Below are positions 30,996 to 43,320 of a stretch of 64,000 bases of DNA, one piece after another. The stretch spans positions 4,120,816 through 4,184,815 of the forward strand of contig OZ024783.1 of NCBI GenBank assembly GCA_964017065.1, written 5' to 3'. The first letter of the stretch is position 1, and each line of letters starts with the position of its first letter. The notes beneath the pieces are model-generated. The model was given only the letters and a program-made list of their open reading frames with translations, ran no database searches and was not told the DNA's origin. The DNA is from Haliclona indistincta (taxonomy: Eukaryota; Porifera; Demospongiae; Haplosclerida; Chalinidae). Position numbers and translations under genes: made by a program.

Positions 30996-32135
30996 GAGAG
31001 TAGACGATAGAGAATTAACAAGTAGATCTTATCACTGGAGACAAGATCTGGTAAAGAATGAGGAAAGAGTTTAAGATTAGAGAGTTGAAGGTGGCTGTAA
31101 CCAGTCTTGATTGTATGAAAAAGAGAATCTAAAAGGAGTCTTTATAGCTCAGAGTGCTCTAGTAGACAAAGAGAGAACACCACATTGATTGAGACTGGTT
31201 GAAGATGAGCTAATGATCAAGGAGTTAACTCTGTTAGCCGAGGACAGTGATGAAGAATTAATAATTGTTTATCAAGATCCAGTATGAGGAGATTGGATCG
31301 AAAAGAACAGAGTGAGATTGATGGAGACCGTCAACTGCAAATAGAGTCGAGAATAAAAACAATGATCACACATGGATCTAATAAGACGTAAGGAAAGACT
31401 GAGAGATGGAGTGGATCCAGTTTAAACTTAGAGCTTGGATCAAACAGGAGACAGGATTGATGGTCAACCTGGCTAACCATCAAGTTATTATAATAAATAT
31501 TAAATTATTTTTTTGATCCCATATTAGACAGGAGGATCAAAGAAAGAGAGATAGAGAAAGGAGTGAGTGTCAGATTAGGTTGTAAGGACATGAAACGGCT
31601 AGAACCAGTCTTGATCAGTTAATATGAAGAGAAATCGAAAAAGAGTATTTATAGCTCAGAGTGCTCTAGTAGACAAAGAGAGAACACATTGATTGAGACT
31701 GGTTGAAGATGAGCTAGTGATCAAGGGGTTAACTGTGTTAGCCGAAGACAGTAATAAAGAATTTATACCATGATCCAGTACGAGATTGGATCGAAAAGAA
31801 CAGAGTGAGATTGATGGAGACCATCAACTGCAAATAGAGTCGAGAATTATGAAGAATTAAACAATGATCACACTTGGATCAAATAAGACGTAAGGAAAGA
31901 CTGAGAGATGGAGTGGATCCAGTTTAAAGAGCTTGGATCAAACAGGAGACAGGATTGATGGTGCACGAACATGCTAGCCATCAATTTTTATATAAATATT
32001 AAATCATTTTTGATCCCATATTAGACAGGAGGATCAAAGAAAGAGAGAGAGTGAAAGGAGTGAGTGTCAGATTAGGTTGTGCAGGCATCATGAGGCAGGA
32101 GCTCTAGTAAGATAATCATAAGTTCACAGCATTCT
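30996..32135. repeat. tandem copies R2 and R3 of the 550-bp repeat
   Basis: R2 runs about 30996-31587 and R3 about 31588-32135. Both share 'ctggttgaagatgagctagt' and 'gagatggagtggatccagtt' with R1 and R4. Each carries a small inverted pair, 'ttgatggt ... agccatcaa'. Confidence 0.7.
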
Positions 32136-33039
32136 GGAAGAAGGATGATATGCAAGCAGAGGAAACTAGTACATAGGGCATTGAAAGAAGAATCAAGGAA
32201 AGTGGGTAGTTTGAGAAATAGATATAAACACCTATAGAGAATAGAGTGATAATAGCTATTATGTATTCCATCAGTTACACTCACTGATAATGTGATATCT
32301 TAATAAGTCACCTCATTGCTTCAATTGATTTGTATCCTGGAAAATGATTATGATAGTTAACAAAGTATTACAGTCATTTTATAGTTAGACCTCAAACAAA
32401 TTGCAACACAAAAGTTTACAACATTTTTTGATAGAGTAAGACATGGTCTACAACATATCAAAAGTCTCAAAGAATCTCACTGGGGGAAATACAAGAAATT
32501 AGCATTTTTGTTATCTTATGAATATTAATGAGTTGTTACACTTTCTATTTAATAATTAGTCACTACACAAAGGTTTATGAATGTTTTTGGTGTTGATAGT
32601 AATTGTCTACAACATGCTACTAGACCTCAAGAAGTCTCATTAGGGAAAGTGCCAGAATTTAGCATTTTTGTTGACTTATGAATAATTAATTAGTTACCTC
32701 AATTGTATTCAACTAAGTGCACAGTATGAATCAAACATAAGGTTTTTGATATTTATTACAAAAATACTATTATAACTCATTCTTTCTTACTCTTTGTAAG
32801 CCAGGAACTGTTGTGCAAGACGCTAACTACAGTATTTTGAGTTATTTAACATTGTATACCAATTCGGTAACTGCATGTTAGACTACAAAATCAGTCTAGT
32901 AGCAACTAAAGTACAATAGCAGTACCACAGTGCATTATAGCTAGAGCACAAAGAGTAGCATAATTACAACACAATGTTAGTCTTAGAGTAGTGCAAATAC
33001 AATGGTAAAGCCAAACTGTTACTGTTGTAGAGTACAAGT
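32136..33039. other. AT-rich intergenic DNA with a weak duplication
   Basis: 'agaatttagcatttttgtt..cttatgaat' occurs near 32500 and 32650, flanked by similar 'caacat..aaaagtctca' text, indicating a diverged direct repeat of about 145 bp. No gene is seen. Confidence 0.4.
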
Positions 33040-33745
33040 AAAAGCTAGAGGGCAGTCTTAGAGTGGTATAGTAGCTATATAGAGTGGTACAGTAGCTAGA
33101 TGGCAATCTTAGAGCAGTACAGTAGCTAGAGGGCAGTCTTAGAGTGGTACAGTAGTATAAAAGCTGTCTTAGAGTGGCATAGTAGTATAACAGCAGTCTC
33201 AGAGTGGTATAGCAGTACAACAACAGTCTCAGAGTGGTATAGCAGTATAAAGGCAGTCTCAGAGTGGTATAGCAGTTTAACAGTAGTCTCAGAGTGGTAC
33301 AGCAGTATAACAGCAGTCTCAGAGTGGTATAGCAGTATATAGGCAGTCTCAGAGTGGTATAGCAGTATAACAACAGTTTTAGAGTGGTATAGCAGTATAA
33401 CAGCAGTCTCAGAGTGGTATAGCAGTATAACAACAGTCTCAGAGTGGTATAGCAGTATAACAACAGTTTTAGAGTGGTATAGCAGTATAACAGCAGTCTC
33501 AGAGTGGTATAGCAGTATAACAACAGTTTAAGAGTGGTATAGCAGTATAACAGCAGTCTCAGAGTGGTATAGCAGCAGTCTCAGAGTCGTATAGCAGTAT
33601 ATAGGCAGTCTCAGTGGTATAGCAGTATAAAGGCAGTCTTGAAGTGCTATAAGCAGGCTTATAGAGTGGTATTGTAGTATAACTAGCAGTCTTAGAGTGC
33701 TATAGTAGTATAAATTTAAAGTGCTATAGTAGTATAAAAACAGTC
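33040..33745. repeat. 30-bp minisatellite, about 20 units
   Basis: Unit 'agtggtatagcagtataaca' plus about 10 more bases ending 'gtctcag'. It is open in one minus frame for 205 codons (Leu/Tyr/Thr repeats) only because the unit length is a multiple of three and lacks stops. I do not call a gene. Confidence 0.85.
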
Positions 33746-34304
33746 TTGTCTTAGCTATAATAATCGTAGTAGTTGTGTGACCTAAGAGAATGATAAATAG
33801 CTTATTCAGCATAATCCTTTACACATGCAACTACAATGTAGCAGTGTAGCAAAATGGTTATCCTTAATGTTGAGTCCATTTTGTCCTCTATTCTGTGAAA
33901 ATATGTTTCACAACGAGCTAGGTTACTTCTAAGTGTATGCTAAAAGTTATTTTTATCAAAGTATCTATATCTACAGCAGGACTGTAGGAGCTAGGCATTG
34001 ATGGCTGTGCATCAGGTGGCTCAGAATTTTAGATTGCCGTTATTATACAAGTGCAATACAAATAAAATAACCCATTGATTATTATAGTTATTGGCTTTAC
34101 ATCTGTGTGGCTAGTGTACAATGTCTATAATGCTGTTTATAATTATTTCATGTTAGATATAGCTAGAGCAGCTATGATCCTCCCCTATAGCTCTAAAGAA
34201 CATTTGTACAGTGTACATGTACTTGCTGCTTTTTCACATGATAATATAGTAACTTAATTAGTCACAATGAAATATGTGAATACACTTTTGATTATGATTA
34301 TTAT
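33746..34304. other. intergenic DNA
   Basis: No gene or repeat recognised. Confidence 0.4.
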
Positions 34305-35335
34305 GCCGAGGTGTGGGCGGAGCCACGAGGCATACAGTAGTCTGTTCGTTTGTGTGTGTGTGTGTGTGTGTGTTCGCAATGCGTATCTCAGCAACCGCTT
34401 GCTACTAAGCGCTGAAATTAGCAACACAGGTAGATCTCAGTAGTTTATGAAAAACAAATTTGGCAGAATTGCGATTAAAGGCTTTGTTTTCGAGTTATGG
34501 CGTGATTTGCTCGCCTGGACTGCCGTTGCTCGCGTTCGGGCTTCCTTCAGAGACAGTACTGTCCACAGCTGGCTACATCACGCTTGATATATGACAGTGC
34601 AGCTCATATGACTCCATAAGCAGCAATGAAACTTGCAAGCGAAAGCGTCTTCAGACTCATCTTGCTCGTCGAGTGAGCCTGAGCGAGCAAGCGTTATGCA
34701 GGTCAGTCTTCAGCAAACAGCTTGTATTTTTATTACAACAGCTTGTACAATGCATTTTAGCTACATGTACTCTATGCTGCTACAATCCATGGTTCTACTG
34801 TTTGCATGCAACCATAGTTCTGCTGCTTGCATGCTTCCATGGTTCTGCTGCTGAGATGCTTCAGTTCTGCTGCTTGCATGCTTCAGTAAGCATGCTTCAG
34901 TTCTGCTGCTTGCATGCTTCCATGGTTCTGCTGCTTCCATGCTTCTATATATAGTTCTGCTGCTTCCATGCTACAATGGTTCTGATGCTTGCATGCTACC
35001 GTGGTTCTGCTGCTTGCATGCTTCCATAGTTCTACTGCTTGCATGCTAGCATGGTTCTGCTGCTTGCATGCTAGCATGGTTCTGCTGCTTGCATGCTAGC
35101 ATGGTTCTGCTGCTTGCATGCTACTATGGTTCTGCTGCTTGCATGCTAACATGGTTCTGCTGCTTGCATGCTTCCATAGTTCTGGTGCTTGCATGCTCAA
35201 GTTCCATGATACTGTTTTGATGCTTCCATAGATCTACTGCATGCATACGTGCTGTCATATGCATCTGCTAATTGCATCATGCTAGCATACATGCTACTGC
35301 ACCGAGGCATCTGCACCTTTGGTGCTTTATGTAAT
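34305..35335 (-). mobile_element. two-hairpin element H, copy 1 (inverted)
   Basis: One end is 'tatgccgaggtgtgggcgga' plus 'gccacgaggcata', a hairpin. The other is 'caccgaggcatctgcacctt' plus 'tggtgcttta', with the palindrome GCACCTTTGGTGC. The same ends, in opposite orientation, bound copies at 47374 and 54334. The interior differs and includes (GT)n and a 25-bp minisatellite, so only the ends are conserved. Confidence 0.6.
34790..35190. repeat. 25-bp minisatellite within element H copy 1
   Basis: About 15 units of 'ggttctgctgcttgcatgct' plus five variable bases (often agcat or tccat). There are no unique spacers of CRISPR type. Confidence 0.85.
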
Positions 35336-35491
35336 GCAGCATTCAAGAACTTTGTTAAACATCATTTTGGTTAATAAATTTTGAAAATCAAGATTATAAT
35401 GAGATGCGCTAATTAAAAATTATAAATAATGCTATTTTTAGCATAGGATTCATCGAGACTTTTATTATGTTATAGAGCAAGCAATTCTGTA

Positions 35492-38400
35492 CTAGAAAAA
35501 CATAAAACCAATTGTGTTGCAATTAGTTTTAGGTTTGACCCTTTTTGGGCTTAAAATGACTGTATATAACAACAAAGCATTTATGACACTTACTAAAGTG
35601 AGAATCTTGCCCAGTTGTTGTAAAGCTTTTTTAAGAATCTGTTTGTTGCGCTTTTCCTCTGGGCCCTGCAGCCACATGGCCAGCATGTCTATTTTACACA
35701 TCTCAATTTGTCCTCTCTGGTTTACATCAATCACTTTTAATTTAGAATAGCTCAAACCAAGATGGATACCAAGTGGTAGCCATTGATACACTGTACTCAG
35801 TGCTGTCACTAACACTGATAGATGAGAGTCATCTATAGTGAGAATGCATGATGATCATTGTGAAATAGATATTGGAATACTCTTACCTAATGTTCCATCA
35901 GGAATTTCCGACAACTCCACAACGAGAGCTGGTTCTTCCACTGGAACAGAAGGAGAGCTAGATACTGATTGAGCAGTAGGAATTGGTTGAGATGCAAGTG
36001 AATGAGCTGGTGTAGCTGGAAATAAACACATCATGCAATTAAAGTTATAAACAAGTACCTTCCACAACAGGTGGTGATTGTTTGATAACAACATTAGGAT
36101 CAAGGTCTGCCATTACCTGTAAATTAAAAAATAGCAAGTCATATCGAGTTTGAATTACAATGATGTACGTACTCACCAGTGGATTTCTTCCGGTGAATAT
36201 GCTCATACTGTCCAAATGCTGCCTCAAGTTCAAGTGGCTCTGTGACTCCAGCTGAGGCTGCTGACAGCACTCCCTCACCTCATAGAGGAGGGCAGAGGAG
36301 ACTGGCTGGTCACTCTCGCTGCTGTCCATTAGCACACACACAGAGGAGGGGCTCAAAATATGATATGGCTCAAAGAATAGAGCTTTTTCAGTTGACAGCT
36401 GATGACCGTCATTAGTGCAACTAAGAATCACTGGTCTGCGGAGGAGTACAGCCCTAGCAATATCTTTGATAGAATATAGGTTTGCAGTCTCAGGAATACT
36501 TTCCAATGGACAATGTTGGACTATAGAGGGTGAAATGAGACACTCTAATGTCTCCAGGTCAGGAGCCAGTTCCCTCTGAAGCTCTAGAACTAGTCTTATC
36601 ACAGCACTGCGATGCTTGCTGTACTCCACTGGTCTGGTGATGTCCTTGTTGTGGTACATTGTCACTACCACCCAACGATTTTGCTGGATAACCTCCACTA
36701 CTGTCCTGATACCATCTTCATTGCTCCATGAAATGCCATTTGTCCACACAGTACACCTCTGCTGAATTCCATGCAAATGATAACTTTTAGAAATGTTTTC
36801 ACAAGGTAAAGGAAAAGTATACGCAAGGCGGAGAATCAAAACACGTAAAAAGCGAACCGAAAAATATCGGTACACATAATCCTTGGAACCAAGACACCAT
36901 CCAAATGCAACCAGATCAGATTGGTCTATGACTATATCTTGTGGTCGTTCAGTTTTCAACAGTGAAGGAAAAAATAGAAATTGATCTATTTTATCATCAG
37001 TAGCTTCAGTAGCTTGAAGATTAGTATTAATACCAGACAAGTTGACAGGAAGACAAAACTCAAGACTGACCAACAGTTTAACCAGCATCTCAGGATCGTA
37101 CTTGGAAAAGAGCTCTTGAAATGAAGAGAAATGTATTATACCAGTATTGCTGGCTATTGGAAGATACTCTTTGAAATCCTTTGGTGCAAACAGCACACCA
37201 TTGACTTCTTTCAACAAAATTTCCATCTTTATTACTACCCAGCTTTTCTCCACACACTGCTTGTTCCTCATGTAAATAATTACACCAATTTCATTCAGAG
37301 ACTCTAACAGTTCATTGAGGCAAAGCACATCTAGTGGAATGGGAGAATCTCCAACAGAAATAAGATTTGATACAAGGTCTTTCAAATCAATAGCTATTCT
37401 TTCCACCTTTGTTCTAAGAAATGCATACAACAAATGACAGTGTGTACTCAGTGAAGGTGCTTGATCCAATATAGAGCGATGACATTGTAGAACTAAAGAA
37501 GGGAATTCGCTATTGTCCATCTTGCGGCAATCCATTCCAACAAATCCAACATATTCTAATCTTTTCGTTCTCGCCTCTACAAGTTCAGTTACAAGCAACT
37601 TCTTGGATTCCTTTTGATTCTCAGTGATCATGTCGACATGGCTGCCAACTATCACAAGGAAAGATTTCTCTTCACTTTTACTTGAAGATTCTTGAATAAA
37701 GTTGAGCCAAGAGCAAAGAGCAACAGTTATCTCTTCCTCACTCTTGCTAAGATCAACTAGATTAATGAATATGACTGTAGATTTTTGTATGACAACTTCC
37801 ATTACAGCAGAATGGCTGAAGCTGTACTCAGCTTGTCCAGCTAAATCAAACAGAATCATGTTTCCCACACTAGGACTGTCAACGAAATGAGTGTTTATAC
37901 CAGCCGTCAGCTGTTCTACAGGAGGCACATTCCATAACCACGAAAACCAGCCACGAGTGGCTTGTTGTATGATGCATTGAGCAAGAGAAGATTTTCCTGC
38001 ACCACTGTTCCCTGTGATAATAGTCTTAGTGAATGAGTGAATTGGATAAGACTCAATTGATTGAAGAAAAGGTTTGAATAGCTTTAACAGTTCATAGCTG
38101 TTGTGACTGGATTCAGCATAATCAACTGCAGTACGACCATTTTTGTCTTTTTTAAATACTTCTAAACGTCTATCTTGTATCAGCCACTTCACAATTTCAA
38201 CATGGCCAGCACCACTGGCAGAATGCAAAGATGTCTTGCCATCACTGTCAGCTACAGAAGGGTCACAGCCTTGTTCACTGATAAGATACTGGATTAAATC
38301 CATGTGACCATTCTCACAAGCACAATGCAAAGGAGTCCTACCACATTTTCCTGTACTGTTTGGATTACAGTGTTGTTCAGTGATAAGGTATTTGACAACC

Positions 38401-40958
38401 AATATATCCCCAAAAAGACAAGCAACGTGTATTGGCATATCACCATCATCATCTGATAATGCTGGGTCACAACCATGCTTCGTAATCAGATACTTGATTA
38501 TATCCATGTGACCATTCCTACATGCACAATGCATAGGTGTTCTATGATACATTTCACTACTTTTTGGATCAAAGTGTTGTTCAACGATAAAGTACTCGAC
38601 AACTACTAGTTGCCCAGAAAGACAAGCAACGTGTAATGGCATATCACCATCATCATCTTCTAATGCTGGGTCACAACAATGCTCTGTAATCAGATACTTG
38701 ATTATATCCATGTGACCATTCTTACATGCACAATGCAAAGGTGTCCCACCATCTTTTCCTCTACTGTTTGGATCACAGTGTTGTTCAGTGATAAGGTACT
38801 TGACAACTATTATTTGCCCTGAAAGACAAGCATAGTGTAATGGCATATTACCATTGTTGTTCGGTAAGGCTGGTTTACAACCATGCTCTGTAATCAGATA
38901 CTTGATTATATCCATGTGACCAGACTCAGAAGCACAATGCAAAGGTGTCCTACCATAATTTCCTCCACTGTTTGGATCACAGTGTCGTTCAGTGATAAGG
39001 TACTTGACAACTACTAGTTGCCCAGAAAGACAAGCATCATGTATTGACATATTACCATTGCCATCTGGTAATGTTGGGTCACAACCATGCTCTGTAATCA
39101 GATACTTGATTATATCCATGTGACCATTCTTACATGCACAATGCAAAGGAGTCCCACCATCTTTTCCTCTACTGTTTGCATTACAGCGTTGTTCAGTGAT
39201 AAGGTACTTGACAACAACTAGTTGCCCAAAAAGACAAGCAATGTGTATTGGCATATTACCATTGTAGTTCGGTAATGCTGGGTTACAACCATTCTTTATA
39301 ATCAGATACTTGATTATAATCATGTGACCATTCTTACAAGCATACTGCAAAGGTGTCCTACCATAATTTCCTCTACTGTTTGGATCACAGTGTTGTTCAG
39401 TGATAAGGTACTTGACAACTATTATTTGCCCAGAAAGACAAGCGTAGTGTAATGGCATATTACCAATGTCGTTCGGTTTGGCTGGTTCACAACCATGCTC
39501 TGTAATCAGATACTGGATTATATCCATGTGACCATACTCAGAAGCACAATGCAAAGGTGTCCTACCATAATTTCCTCTACTGTTTGGATGACAGTGTTGT
39601 TCATTGATAAGGTACTTGACAACTACTAGTTGCCCAAAAAGACAAGCAATGTGTATGGGCATATTACCATCATCATTTGGTAATGCTGGGTCACAACGAT
39701 GCTCTGTAATCAGATACTGTATTATATCCATGTGACCTTTCTGACAAGCACAATGCAAAGGTGTCCTACCATATTTTCCTCTACTGTTTGGATCACAGCG
39801 TTGTTCAGTGATAAGGTACTTGACAACTATTATTTGCCCAGAAAGACAAGCGTAGTGTAATGGCATATTACCAATGTTGTTCGGTAAGGCTGGTTGACAA
39901 CCATGCTCTGTAATCAGATACTGGATTATATCCATGTGACCATACTCAGAAGCACAATGCAAAGGTGTCCTACCATAATTTCCTCTACTGTTTGGATCAC
40001 AGTGTTGTTCAGTGATAAGGTACTTGACAACTACTAGTTGACCAAAAATACAAGCAATGTGTATTGGCATATTACCATCATCATCTGGTAATGCTGGGTC
40101 ACAACGATGCTCTGTAATCAGATACTGAATTATATCCATGTGACCTTTCTGACAAGCACAATGCAAAGGTGTCCTCCCATATTTTCCTCTACGGTTTGGA
40201 TCACAGACTTGCTCAGTGATAAGGTAACTGACAACTACTAGTTGACCATAAATACAAGCAATGTGTATTGACATATTACCATCATCATCTGGTAATGCTG
40301 GATCACAACCTAGGTCTTCGATGAGACAATGGATTCTAAGGTGTTCGATTTCTATATCTCTACCTATTGCATTATGCAACAGAGTCATGCCTTTTTGGTC
40401 CATACTGTTTGGATTATAACGTTTCTCAGTTATGAAGTATTTGACTATATCAAATTGTCTAGTCAAGAGCATAGAAAGTAGTGATACTTTCTCTTCATTT
40501 GAAAAACATGCATCACAATGATGTTCAGTTATGAGATATTCGACTAACTCTAGACAACCTCCCAGACAAGCATAGTGCAAAGAATTAGCACCATAACATG
40601 AATTGAGTGGATCACAATGTTGGTCAGTGATCAAGTACTTCACCACTATCAAGCTACCACCGTAAGCAGCATAGTGTAATGGAGTCTGTTCTAAGCTATC
40701 ACGGCATTGACTACTGCAGCCATACTTGTCTATCAGGATAGCTACAATGTCCATCCAGCCATTAAGCGCAGCCAAGTGTAGCAAAGAAGCATCAGTGGAT
40801 ATGGAATCAGGTTTGAAAGGAGGTGTTACATTGTAAGATGTTCGTACAGCAGCTGGTTGCTGTAGGTTAGGAAGCAATCGCAATGCTTTATCATGGTCTC
40901 TTTGTTTAAAGGCTTCTACACATGTGAACTTGGGCTCTTCTAGATCAGTGGCTTCCAT
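35492..40958 (-). CDS. ANK-ROC-COR-Death (ROCO family) protein, complete
   Basis: Exons 36177-40958 (ATG at 40958), 36059-36116, 35887-36015 and 35492-35832 join in phase to 1769 residues. Residues about 60-955 are roughly 26 ankyrin repeats (GRTPLHCA...GHMDIIQYLI type). A ROC GTPase follows: P-loop GNSGAGKS (about 983-990), G3 in LFDLAGQAEY (about 1037) and a G4-like SHVD (about 1106). The COR region follows (about 1150-1450, with CVEKSWVVIK and LVKLLVSLEFCLPVNL), then a linker, and a Death domain in the last exon (LSTVYQWLPLGIHLGLSYSK ... MLAMWLQG). This order matches DAPK1 without its kinase. It is probably a GTP-regulated signalling scaffold in cell death or innate sensing (inference). 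A GTAAGT site in the last exon leaves room for an alternative 3' exon. A second, partial gene is at 60958-64000. Confidence 0.88.
38180..40320 (-). repeat. homogenised two-unit ankyrin array (about 204-bp period)
   Basis: Within the ROCO gene, alternating ankyrin types (HIACLFGQLVVVKYLITEQ and LHCASEYGHMDIIQYLITEH) form a 68-residue dimer repeated about ten times with very few base differences. Near-identity at DNA level, synonymous sites included, points to recent unequal exchange or gene conversion. Confidence 0.8.
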
Positions 40959-41408
40959 GACTCATTAAGGCTGGAAAGATAAATGAATGATGGTCAACTC
41001 AATTACATGTAGATATGTTCATGATTTGCATTTTGCATAGCAATTAGTAACATCTAAATATCGAAGTCAAAATCCGCCGACGTGCGCTGTTACTACTTGA
41101 AACTTGGCCTTTCTTTGTGCGTTGTGGCTCGTTATATTTTCTACTTATACAGTTTGTCCTGACCATCTCAAGCTAAAACAAGAGAGAGTTCAGCCAGAGC
41201 AATGGTCGCCATGTTATGCATGTTCATTGAACACTTTATACGCAACCAACATTTTACAGAGGTTTTTATAGCAAGGAAGAAGATTTTGAGTCATCTTGCA
41301 GTCACCAATGTGTCAAATTATTGTAATAGGTCGGGTGGCACGGTAGTGCCTTCCTAAGTAGGGTTGAACGGAAAAACAAGATGGCGGCTACATACAATGT
41401 ATTAGCGT
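40959..41408. promoter_or_regulatory. region upstream of the complete ROCO gene
   Basis: No TATA box is obvious. It probably holds the promoter and any 5' untranslated exon. It ends at the first unit of the 1.16-kb tandem duplication, with a small hairpin 'attagcgttcaaacgctaat' at about 41402-41421. Confidence 0.3.
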
Positions 41409-43320
41409 TCAAACGCTAATATTTCGTGTGGTGATGAATTTTATACGTCCAAAGACACTTAGATCTGCTCTCTGGCGTTGCCCCATCTTACAGTAGCAAG
41501 GAAATTGATACTAAAGTGACGAACCTGAAAACGGTGAAACTCCAGTTTCATCATCTTCGCTTTCTTTCTTTCTTGCTTTCTTTCTTCCACTCGCCTAGCA
41601 CCTTTACGCGAGCAGTGCCGAGACCAAAACACCCACGAACAGTCGTGAAATTCCCCTGGCATGTGCCTTTTTCAACTTTGTTTTTAGCGTAACGGCGATA
41701 TGAATTCCGCGATTTCTCGATCGTGACCCATTGTCAGCTTAGTGTTAGACGCCATTAATGTGATTGCGCAATACGCACGTGACCAAGCAGTGGCTACCGC
41801 ACGTGACCGGCCAAGCAGGTAGAGTATCGCCGCGCCGTATGGATCAGTATCACGGAGAGCACATACCCGGCATTTGTCTGGAGTCTTCGAAGAACGGTAA
41901 GCTCGTGTAGGATCGCCATTCTGTGCTTGCCAGATGATTATGACCGCCGTACAGGTCTACAAACAAATGTGGTCGGGGCTCGTATGCACTGCATGCATGC
42001 GTAGGCGACTAGACAGAGCTGATATGTATAGCATAACAATTTTAGCTACAAGTTTAAGAAAAGCCATCAACAACAGGAATACTAAACTAATGGTGGAAAC
42101 AAAGCTAGACTTCTCAGTACATGCATGATATTGAACTGCACTTCACGGAAAAAGAAAAAAGGACACAAGCAAGTAAATTAAAAAGATTTCTATCGAAATC
42201 AAAAGGATTTAGTGATGAAGAAATCTACCACTGGTTCACAATGTAAACTAACAAGGAACAAGCATGGAATGGTAACACGATTGACATGCTAACAGACCAT
42301 AGATCCCTACATCAGTGGCTGTCAATAAGATCAGTATTTTGTCACAAGCTGAATTCAATTCAAGGTGTCAGTCAACAGTAACTAGCTGAACTGGCTATAT
42401 AGTCAGGCCACAGCAGCCACTGATGTAGGGATCGATGGACTGTTAGCAAGTCAATCGTGTTACCATTCCATGCTTGTTCCTTGTTAGTTTACATTGTGAA
42501 CCAGTGGTAGATTTCTTCATCACTACATCCTTTTGATTTCGATAGAAATCTTTTTAATTTACTTTTACATTCAAACGCTAATATTTCGCGTGGTGATGAA
42601 TTTTATACGTCCAAAGACACTTAGATCTGCTCTCTGGCGTTGCCCCATCTTACAGTAGCAAGGAGATCGCTTGAAATTGTCACTAAGGTGACGAACCTGG
42701 AAACGGTGAAAGTTGAGTTTCGTCATCTTCGCTTTCTTCTTCTTTATTTTCTTCAGCGCGCCTAGCGCCTTTACACGAGCAATGCCGAGACCAAAACACT
42801 CACGAACAGTCGTGAAATTCTCATAGCAGGTGCCTTTTGAACTTTGTTTTTAGCGAAACGGCAATATGTATTCCGCAATTTATCGATCGTGATCCATTGT
42901 CAGCTAAGTGATAGACGCCATTATTGTGATTGCGCAATACGCATGTGACCTAGCTTGAGTATCGCCGCGCTGTATAGATCATGGAGAAAACATAATTTTC
43001 TGGAGTATTCGAAGAACGGTAAGCTCGTATAAGATCACCATTTTGCGCTTACCAGATAATCATACCCGCCGTACAGGTCTACAAAAAAGTGTGGGCGGGG
43101 CTCATATGCACTACATGCATGCATGGATGCTGCGTAGGCGAGCTGATAAGTACAGCATAACAATTAATTGCTTTTAGCTACAAGTTTAAAATTGTTAATA
43201 ATAATGAAAAGCCATCAACAACAGGAATACTAAACCAATGGTGAACAAAGACGGCTTAGTACGAGCATGATATTGAACTGAAAAAGAAAAAACACACTAA
43301 CAAGAAAAGAAAAAGATTTC
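41409..43320. repeat. 1.16-kb tandem duplication, two units
   Basis: Unit 1 starts at about 41409 ('ttcaaacgctaatatttcg') and unit 2 at about 42569 with the same sequence. They share 'ccaaagacacttagatctgc', 'gccgagaccaaaacac' and 'taagctcgt' blocks and then lead into a foldback element. Units differ by scattered substitutions and indels. A 67-codon minus frame in unit 1 is not preserved in unit 2, so I do not call a gene. Confidence 0.75.
42174..42566. mobile_element. foldback element F, copy 1 (uninterrupted)
   Basis: Arms of about 150 bp (42174-42327 and 42410-42566) are near-perfect inverted repeats around a loop of about 80 bp. Each arm contains the palindrome 'gatttctatcgaaatc' and 'ccctacatcagtggctg'. 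It shows what copy 2 looked like before insertions. Confidence 0.8.

Noticed and set aside
32906..33812. Long minus-strand frames (205 and 94 codons) with Leu-Tyr-Thr-rich repeats
   Set aside because: They are translations of a 30-bp minisatellite whose unit is a multiple of three and happens to lack stops. Composition is extreme, and there is no start context or domain.
41459..41662. 67-codon basic minus frame
   Set aside because: The corresponding position in the tandem duplicate (about 42620-42820) does not keep the frame, so it is probably not coding.
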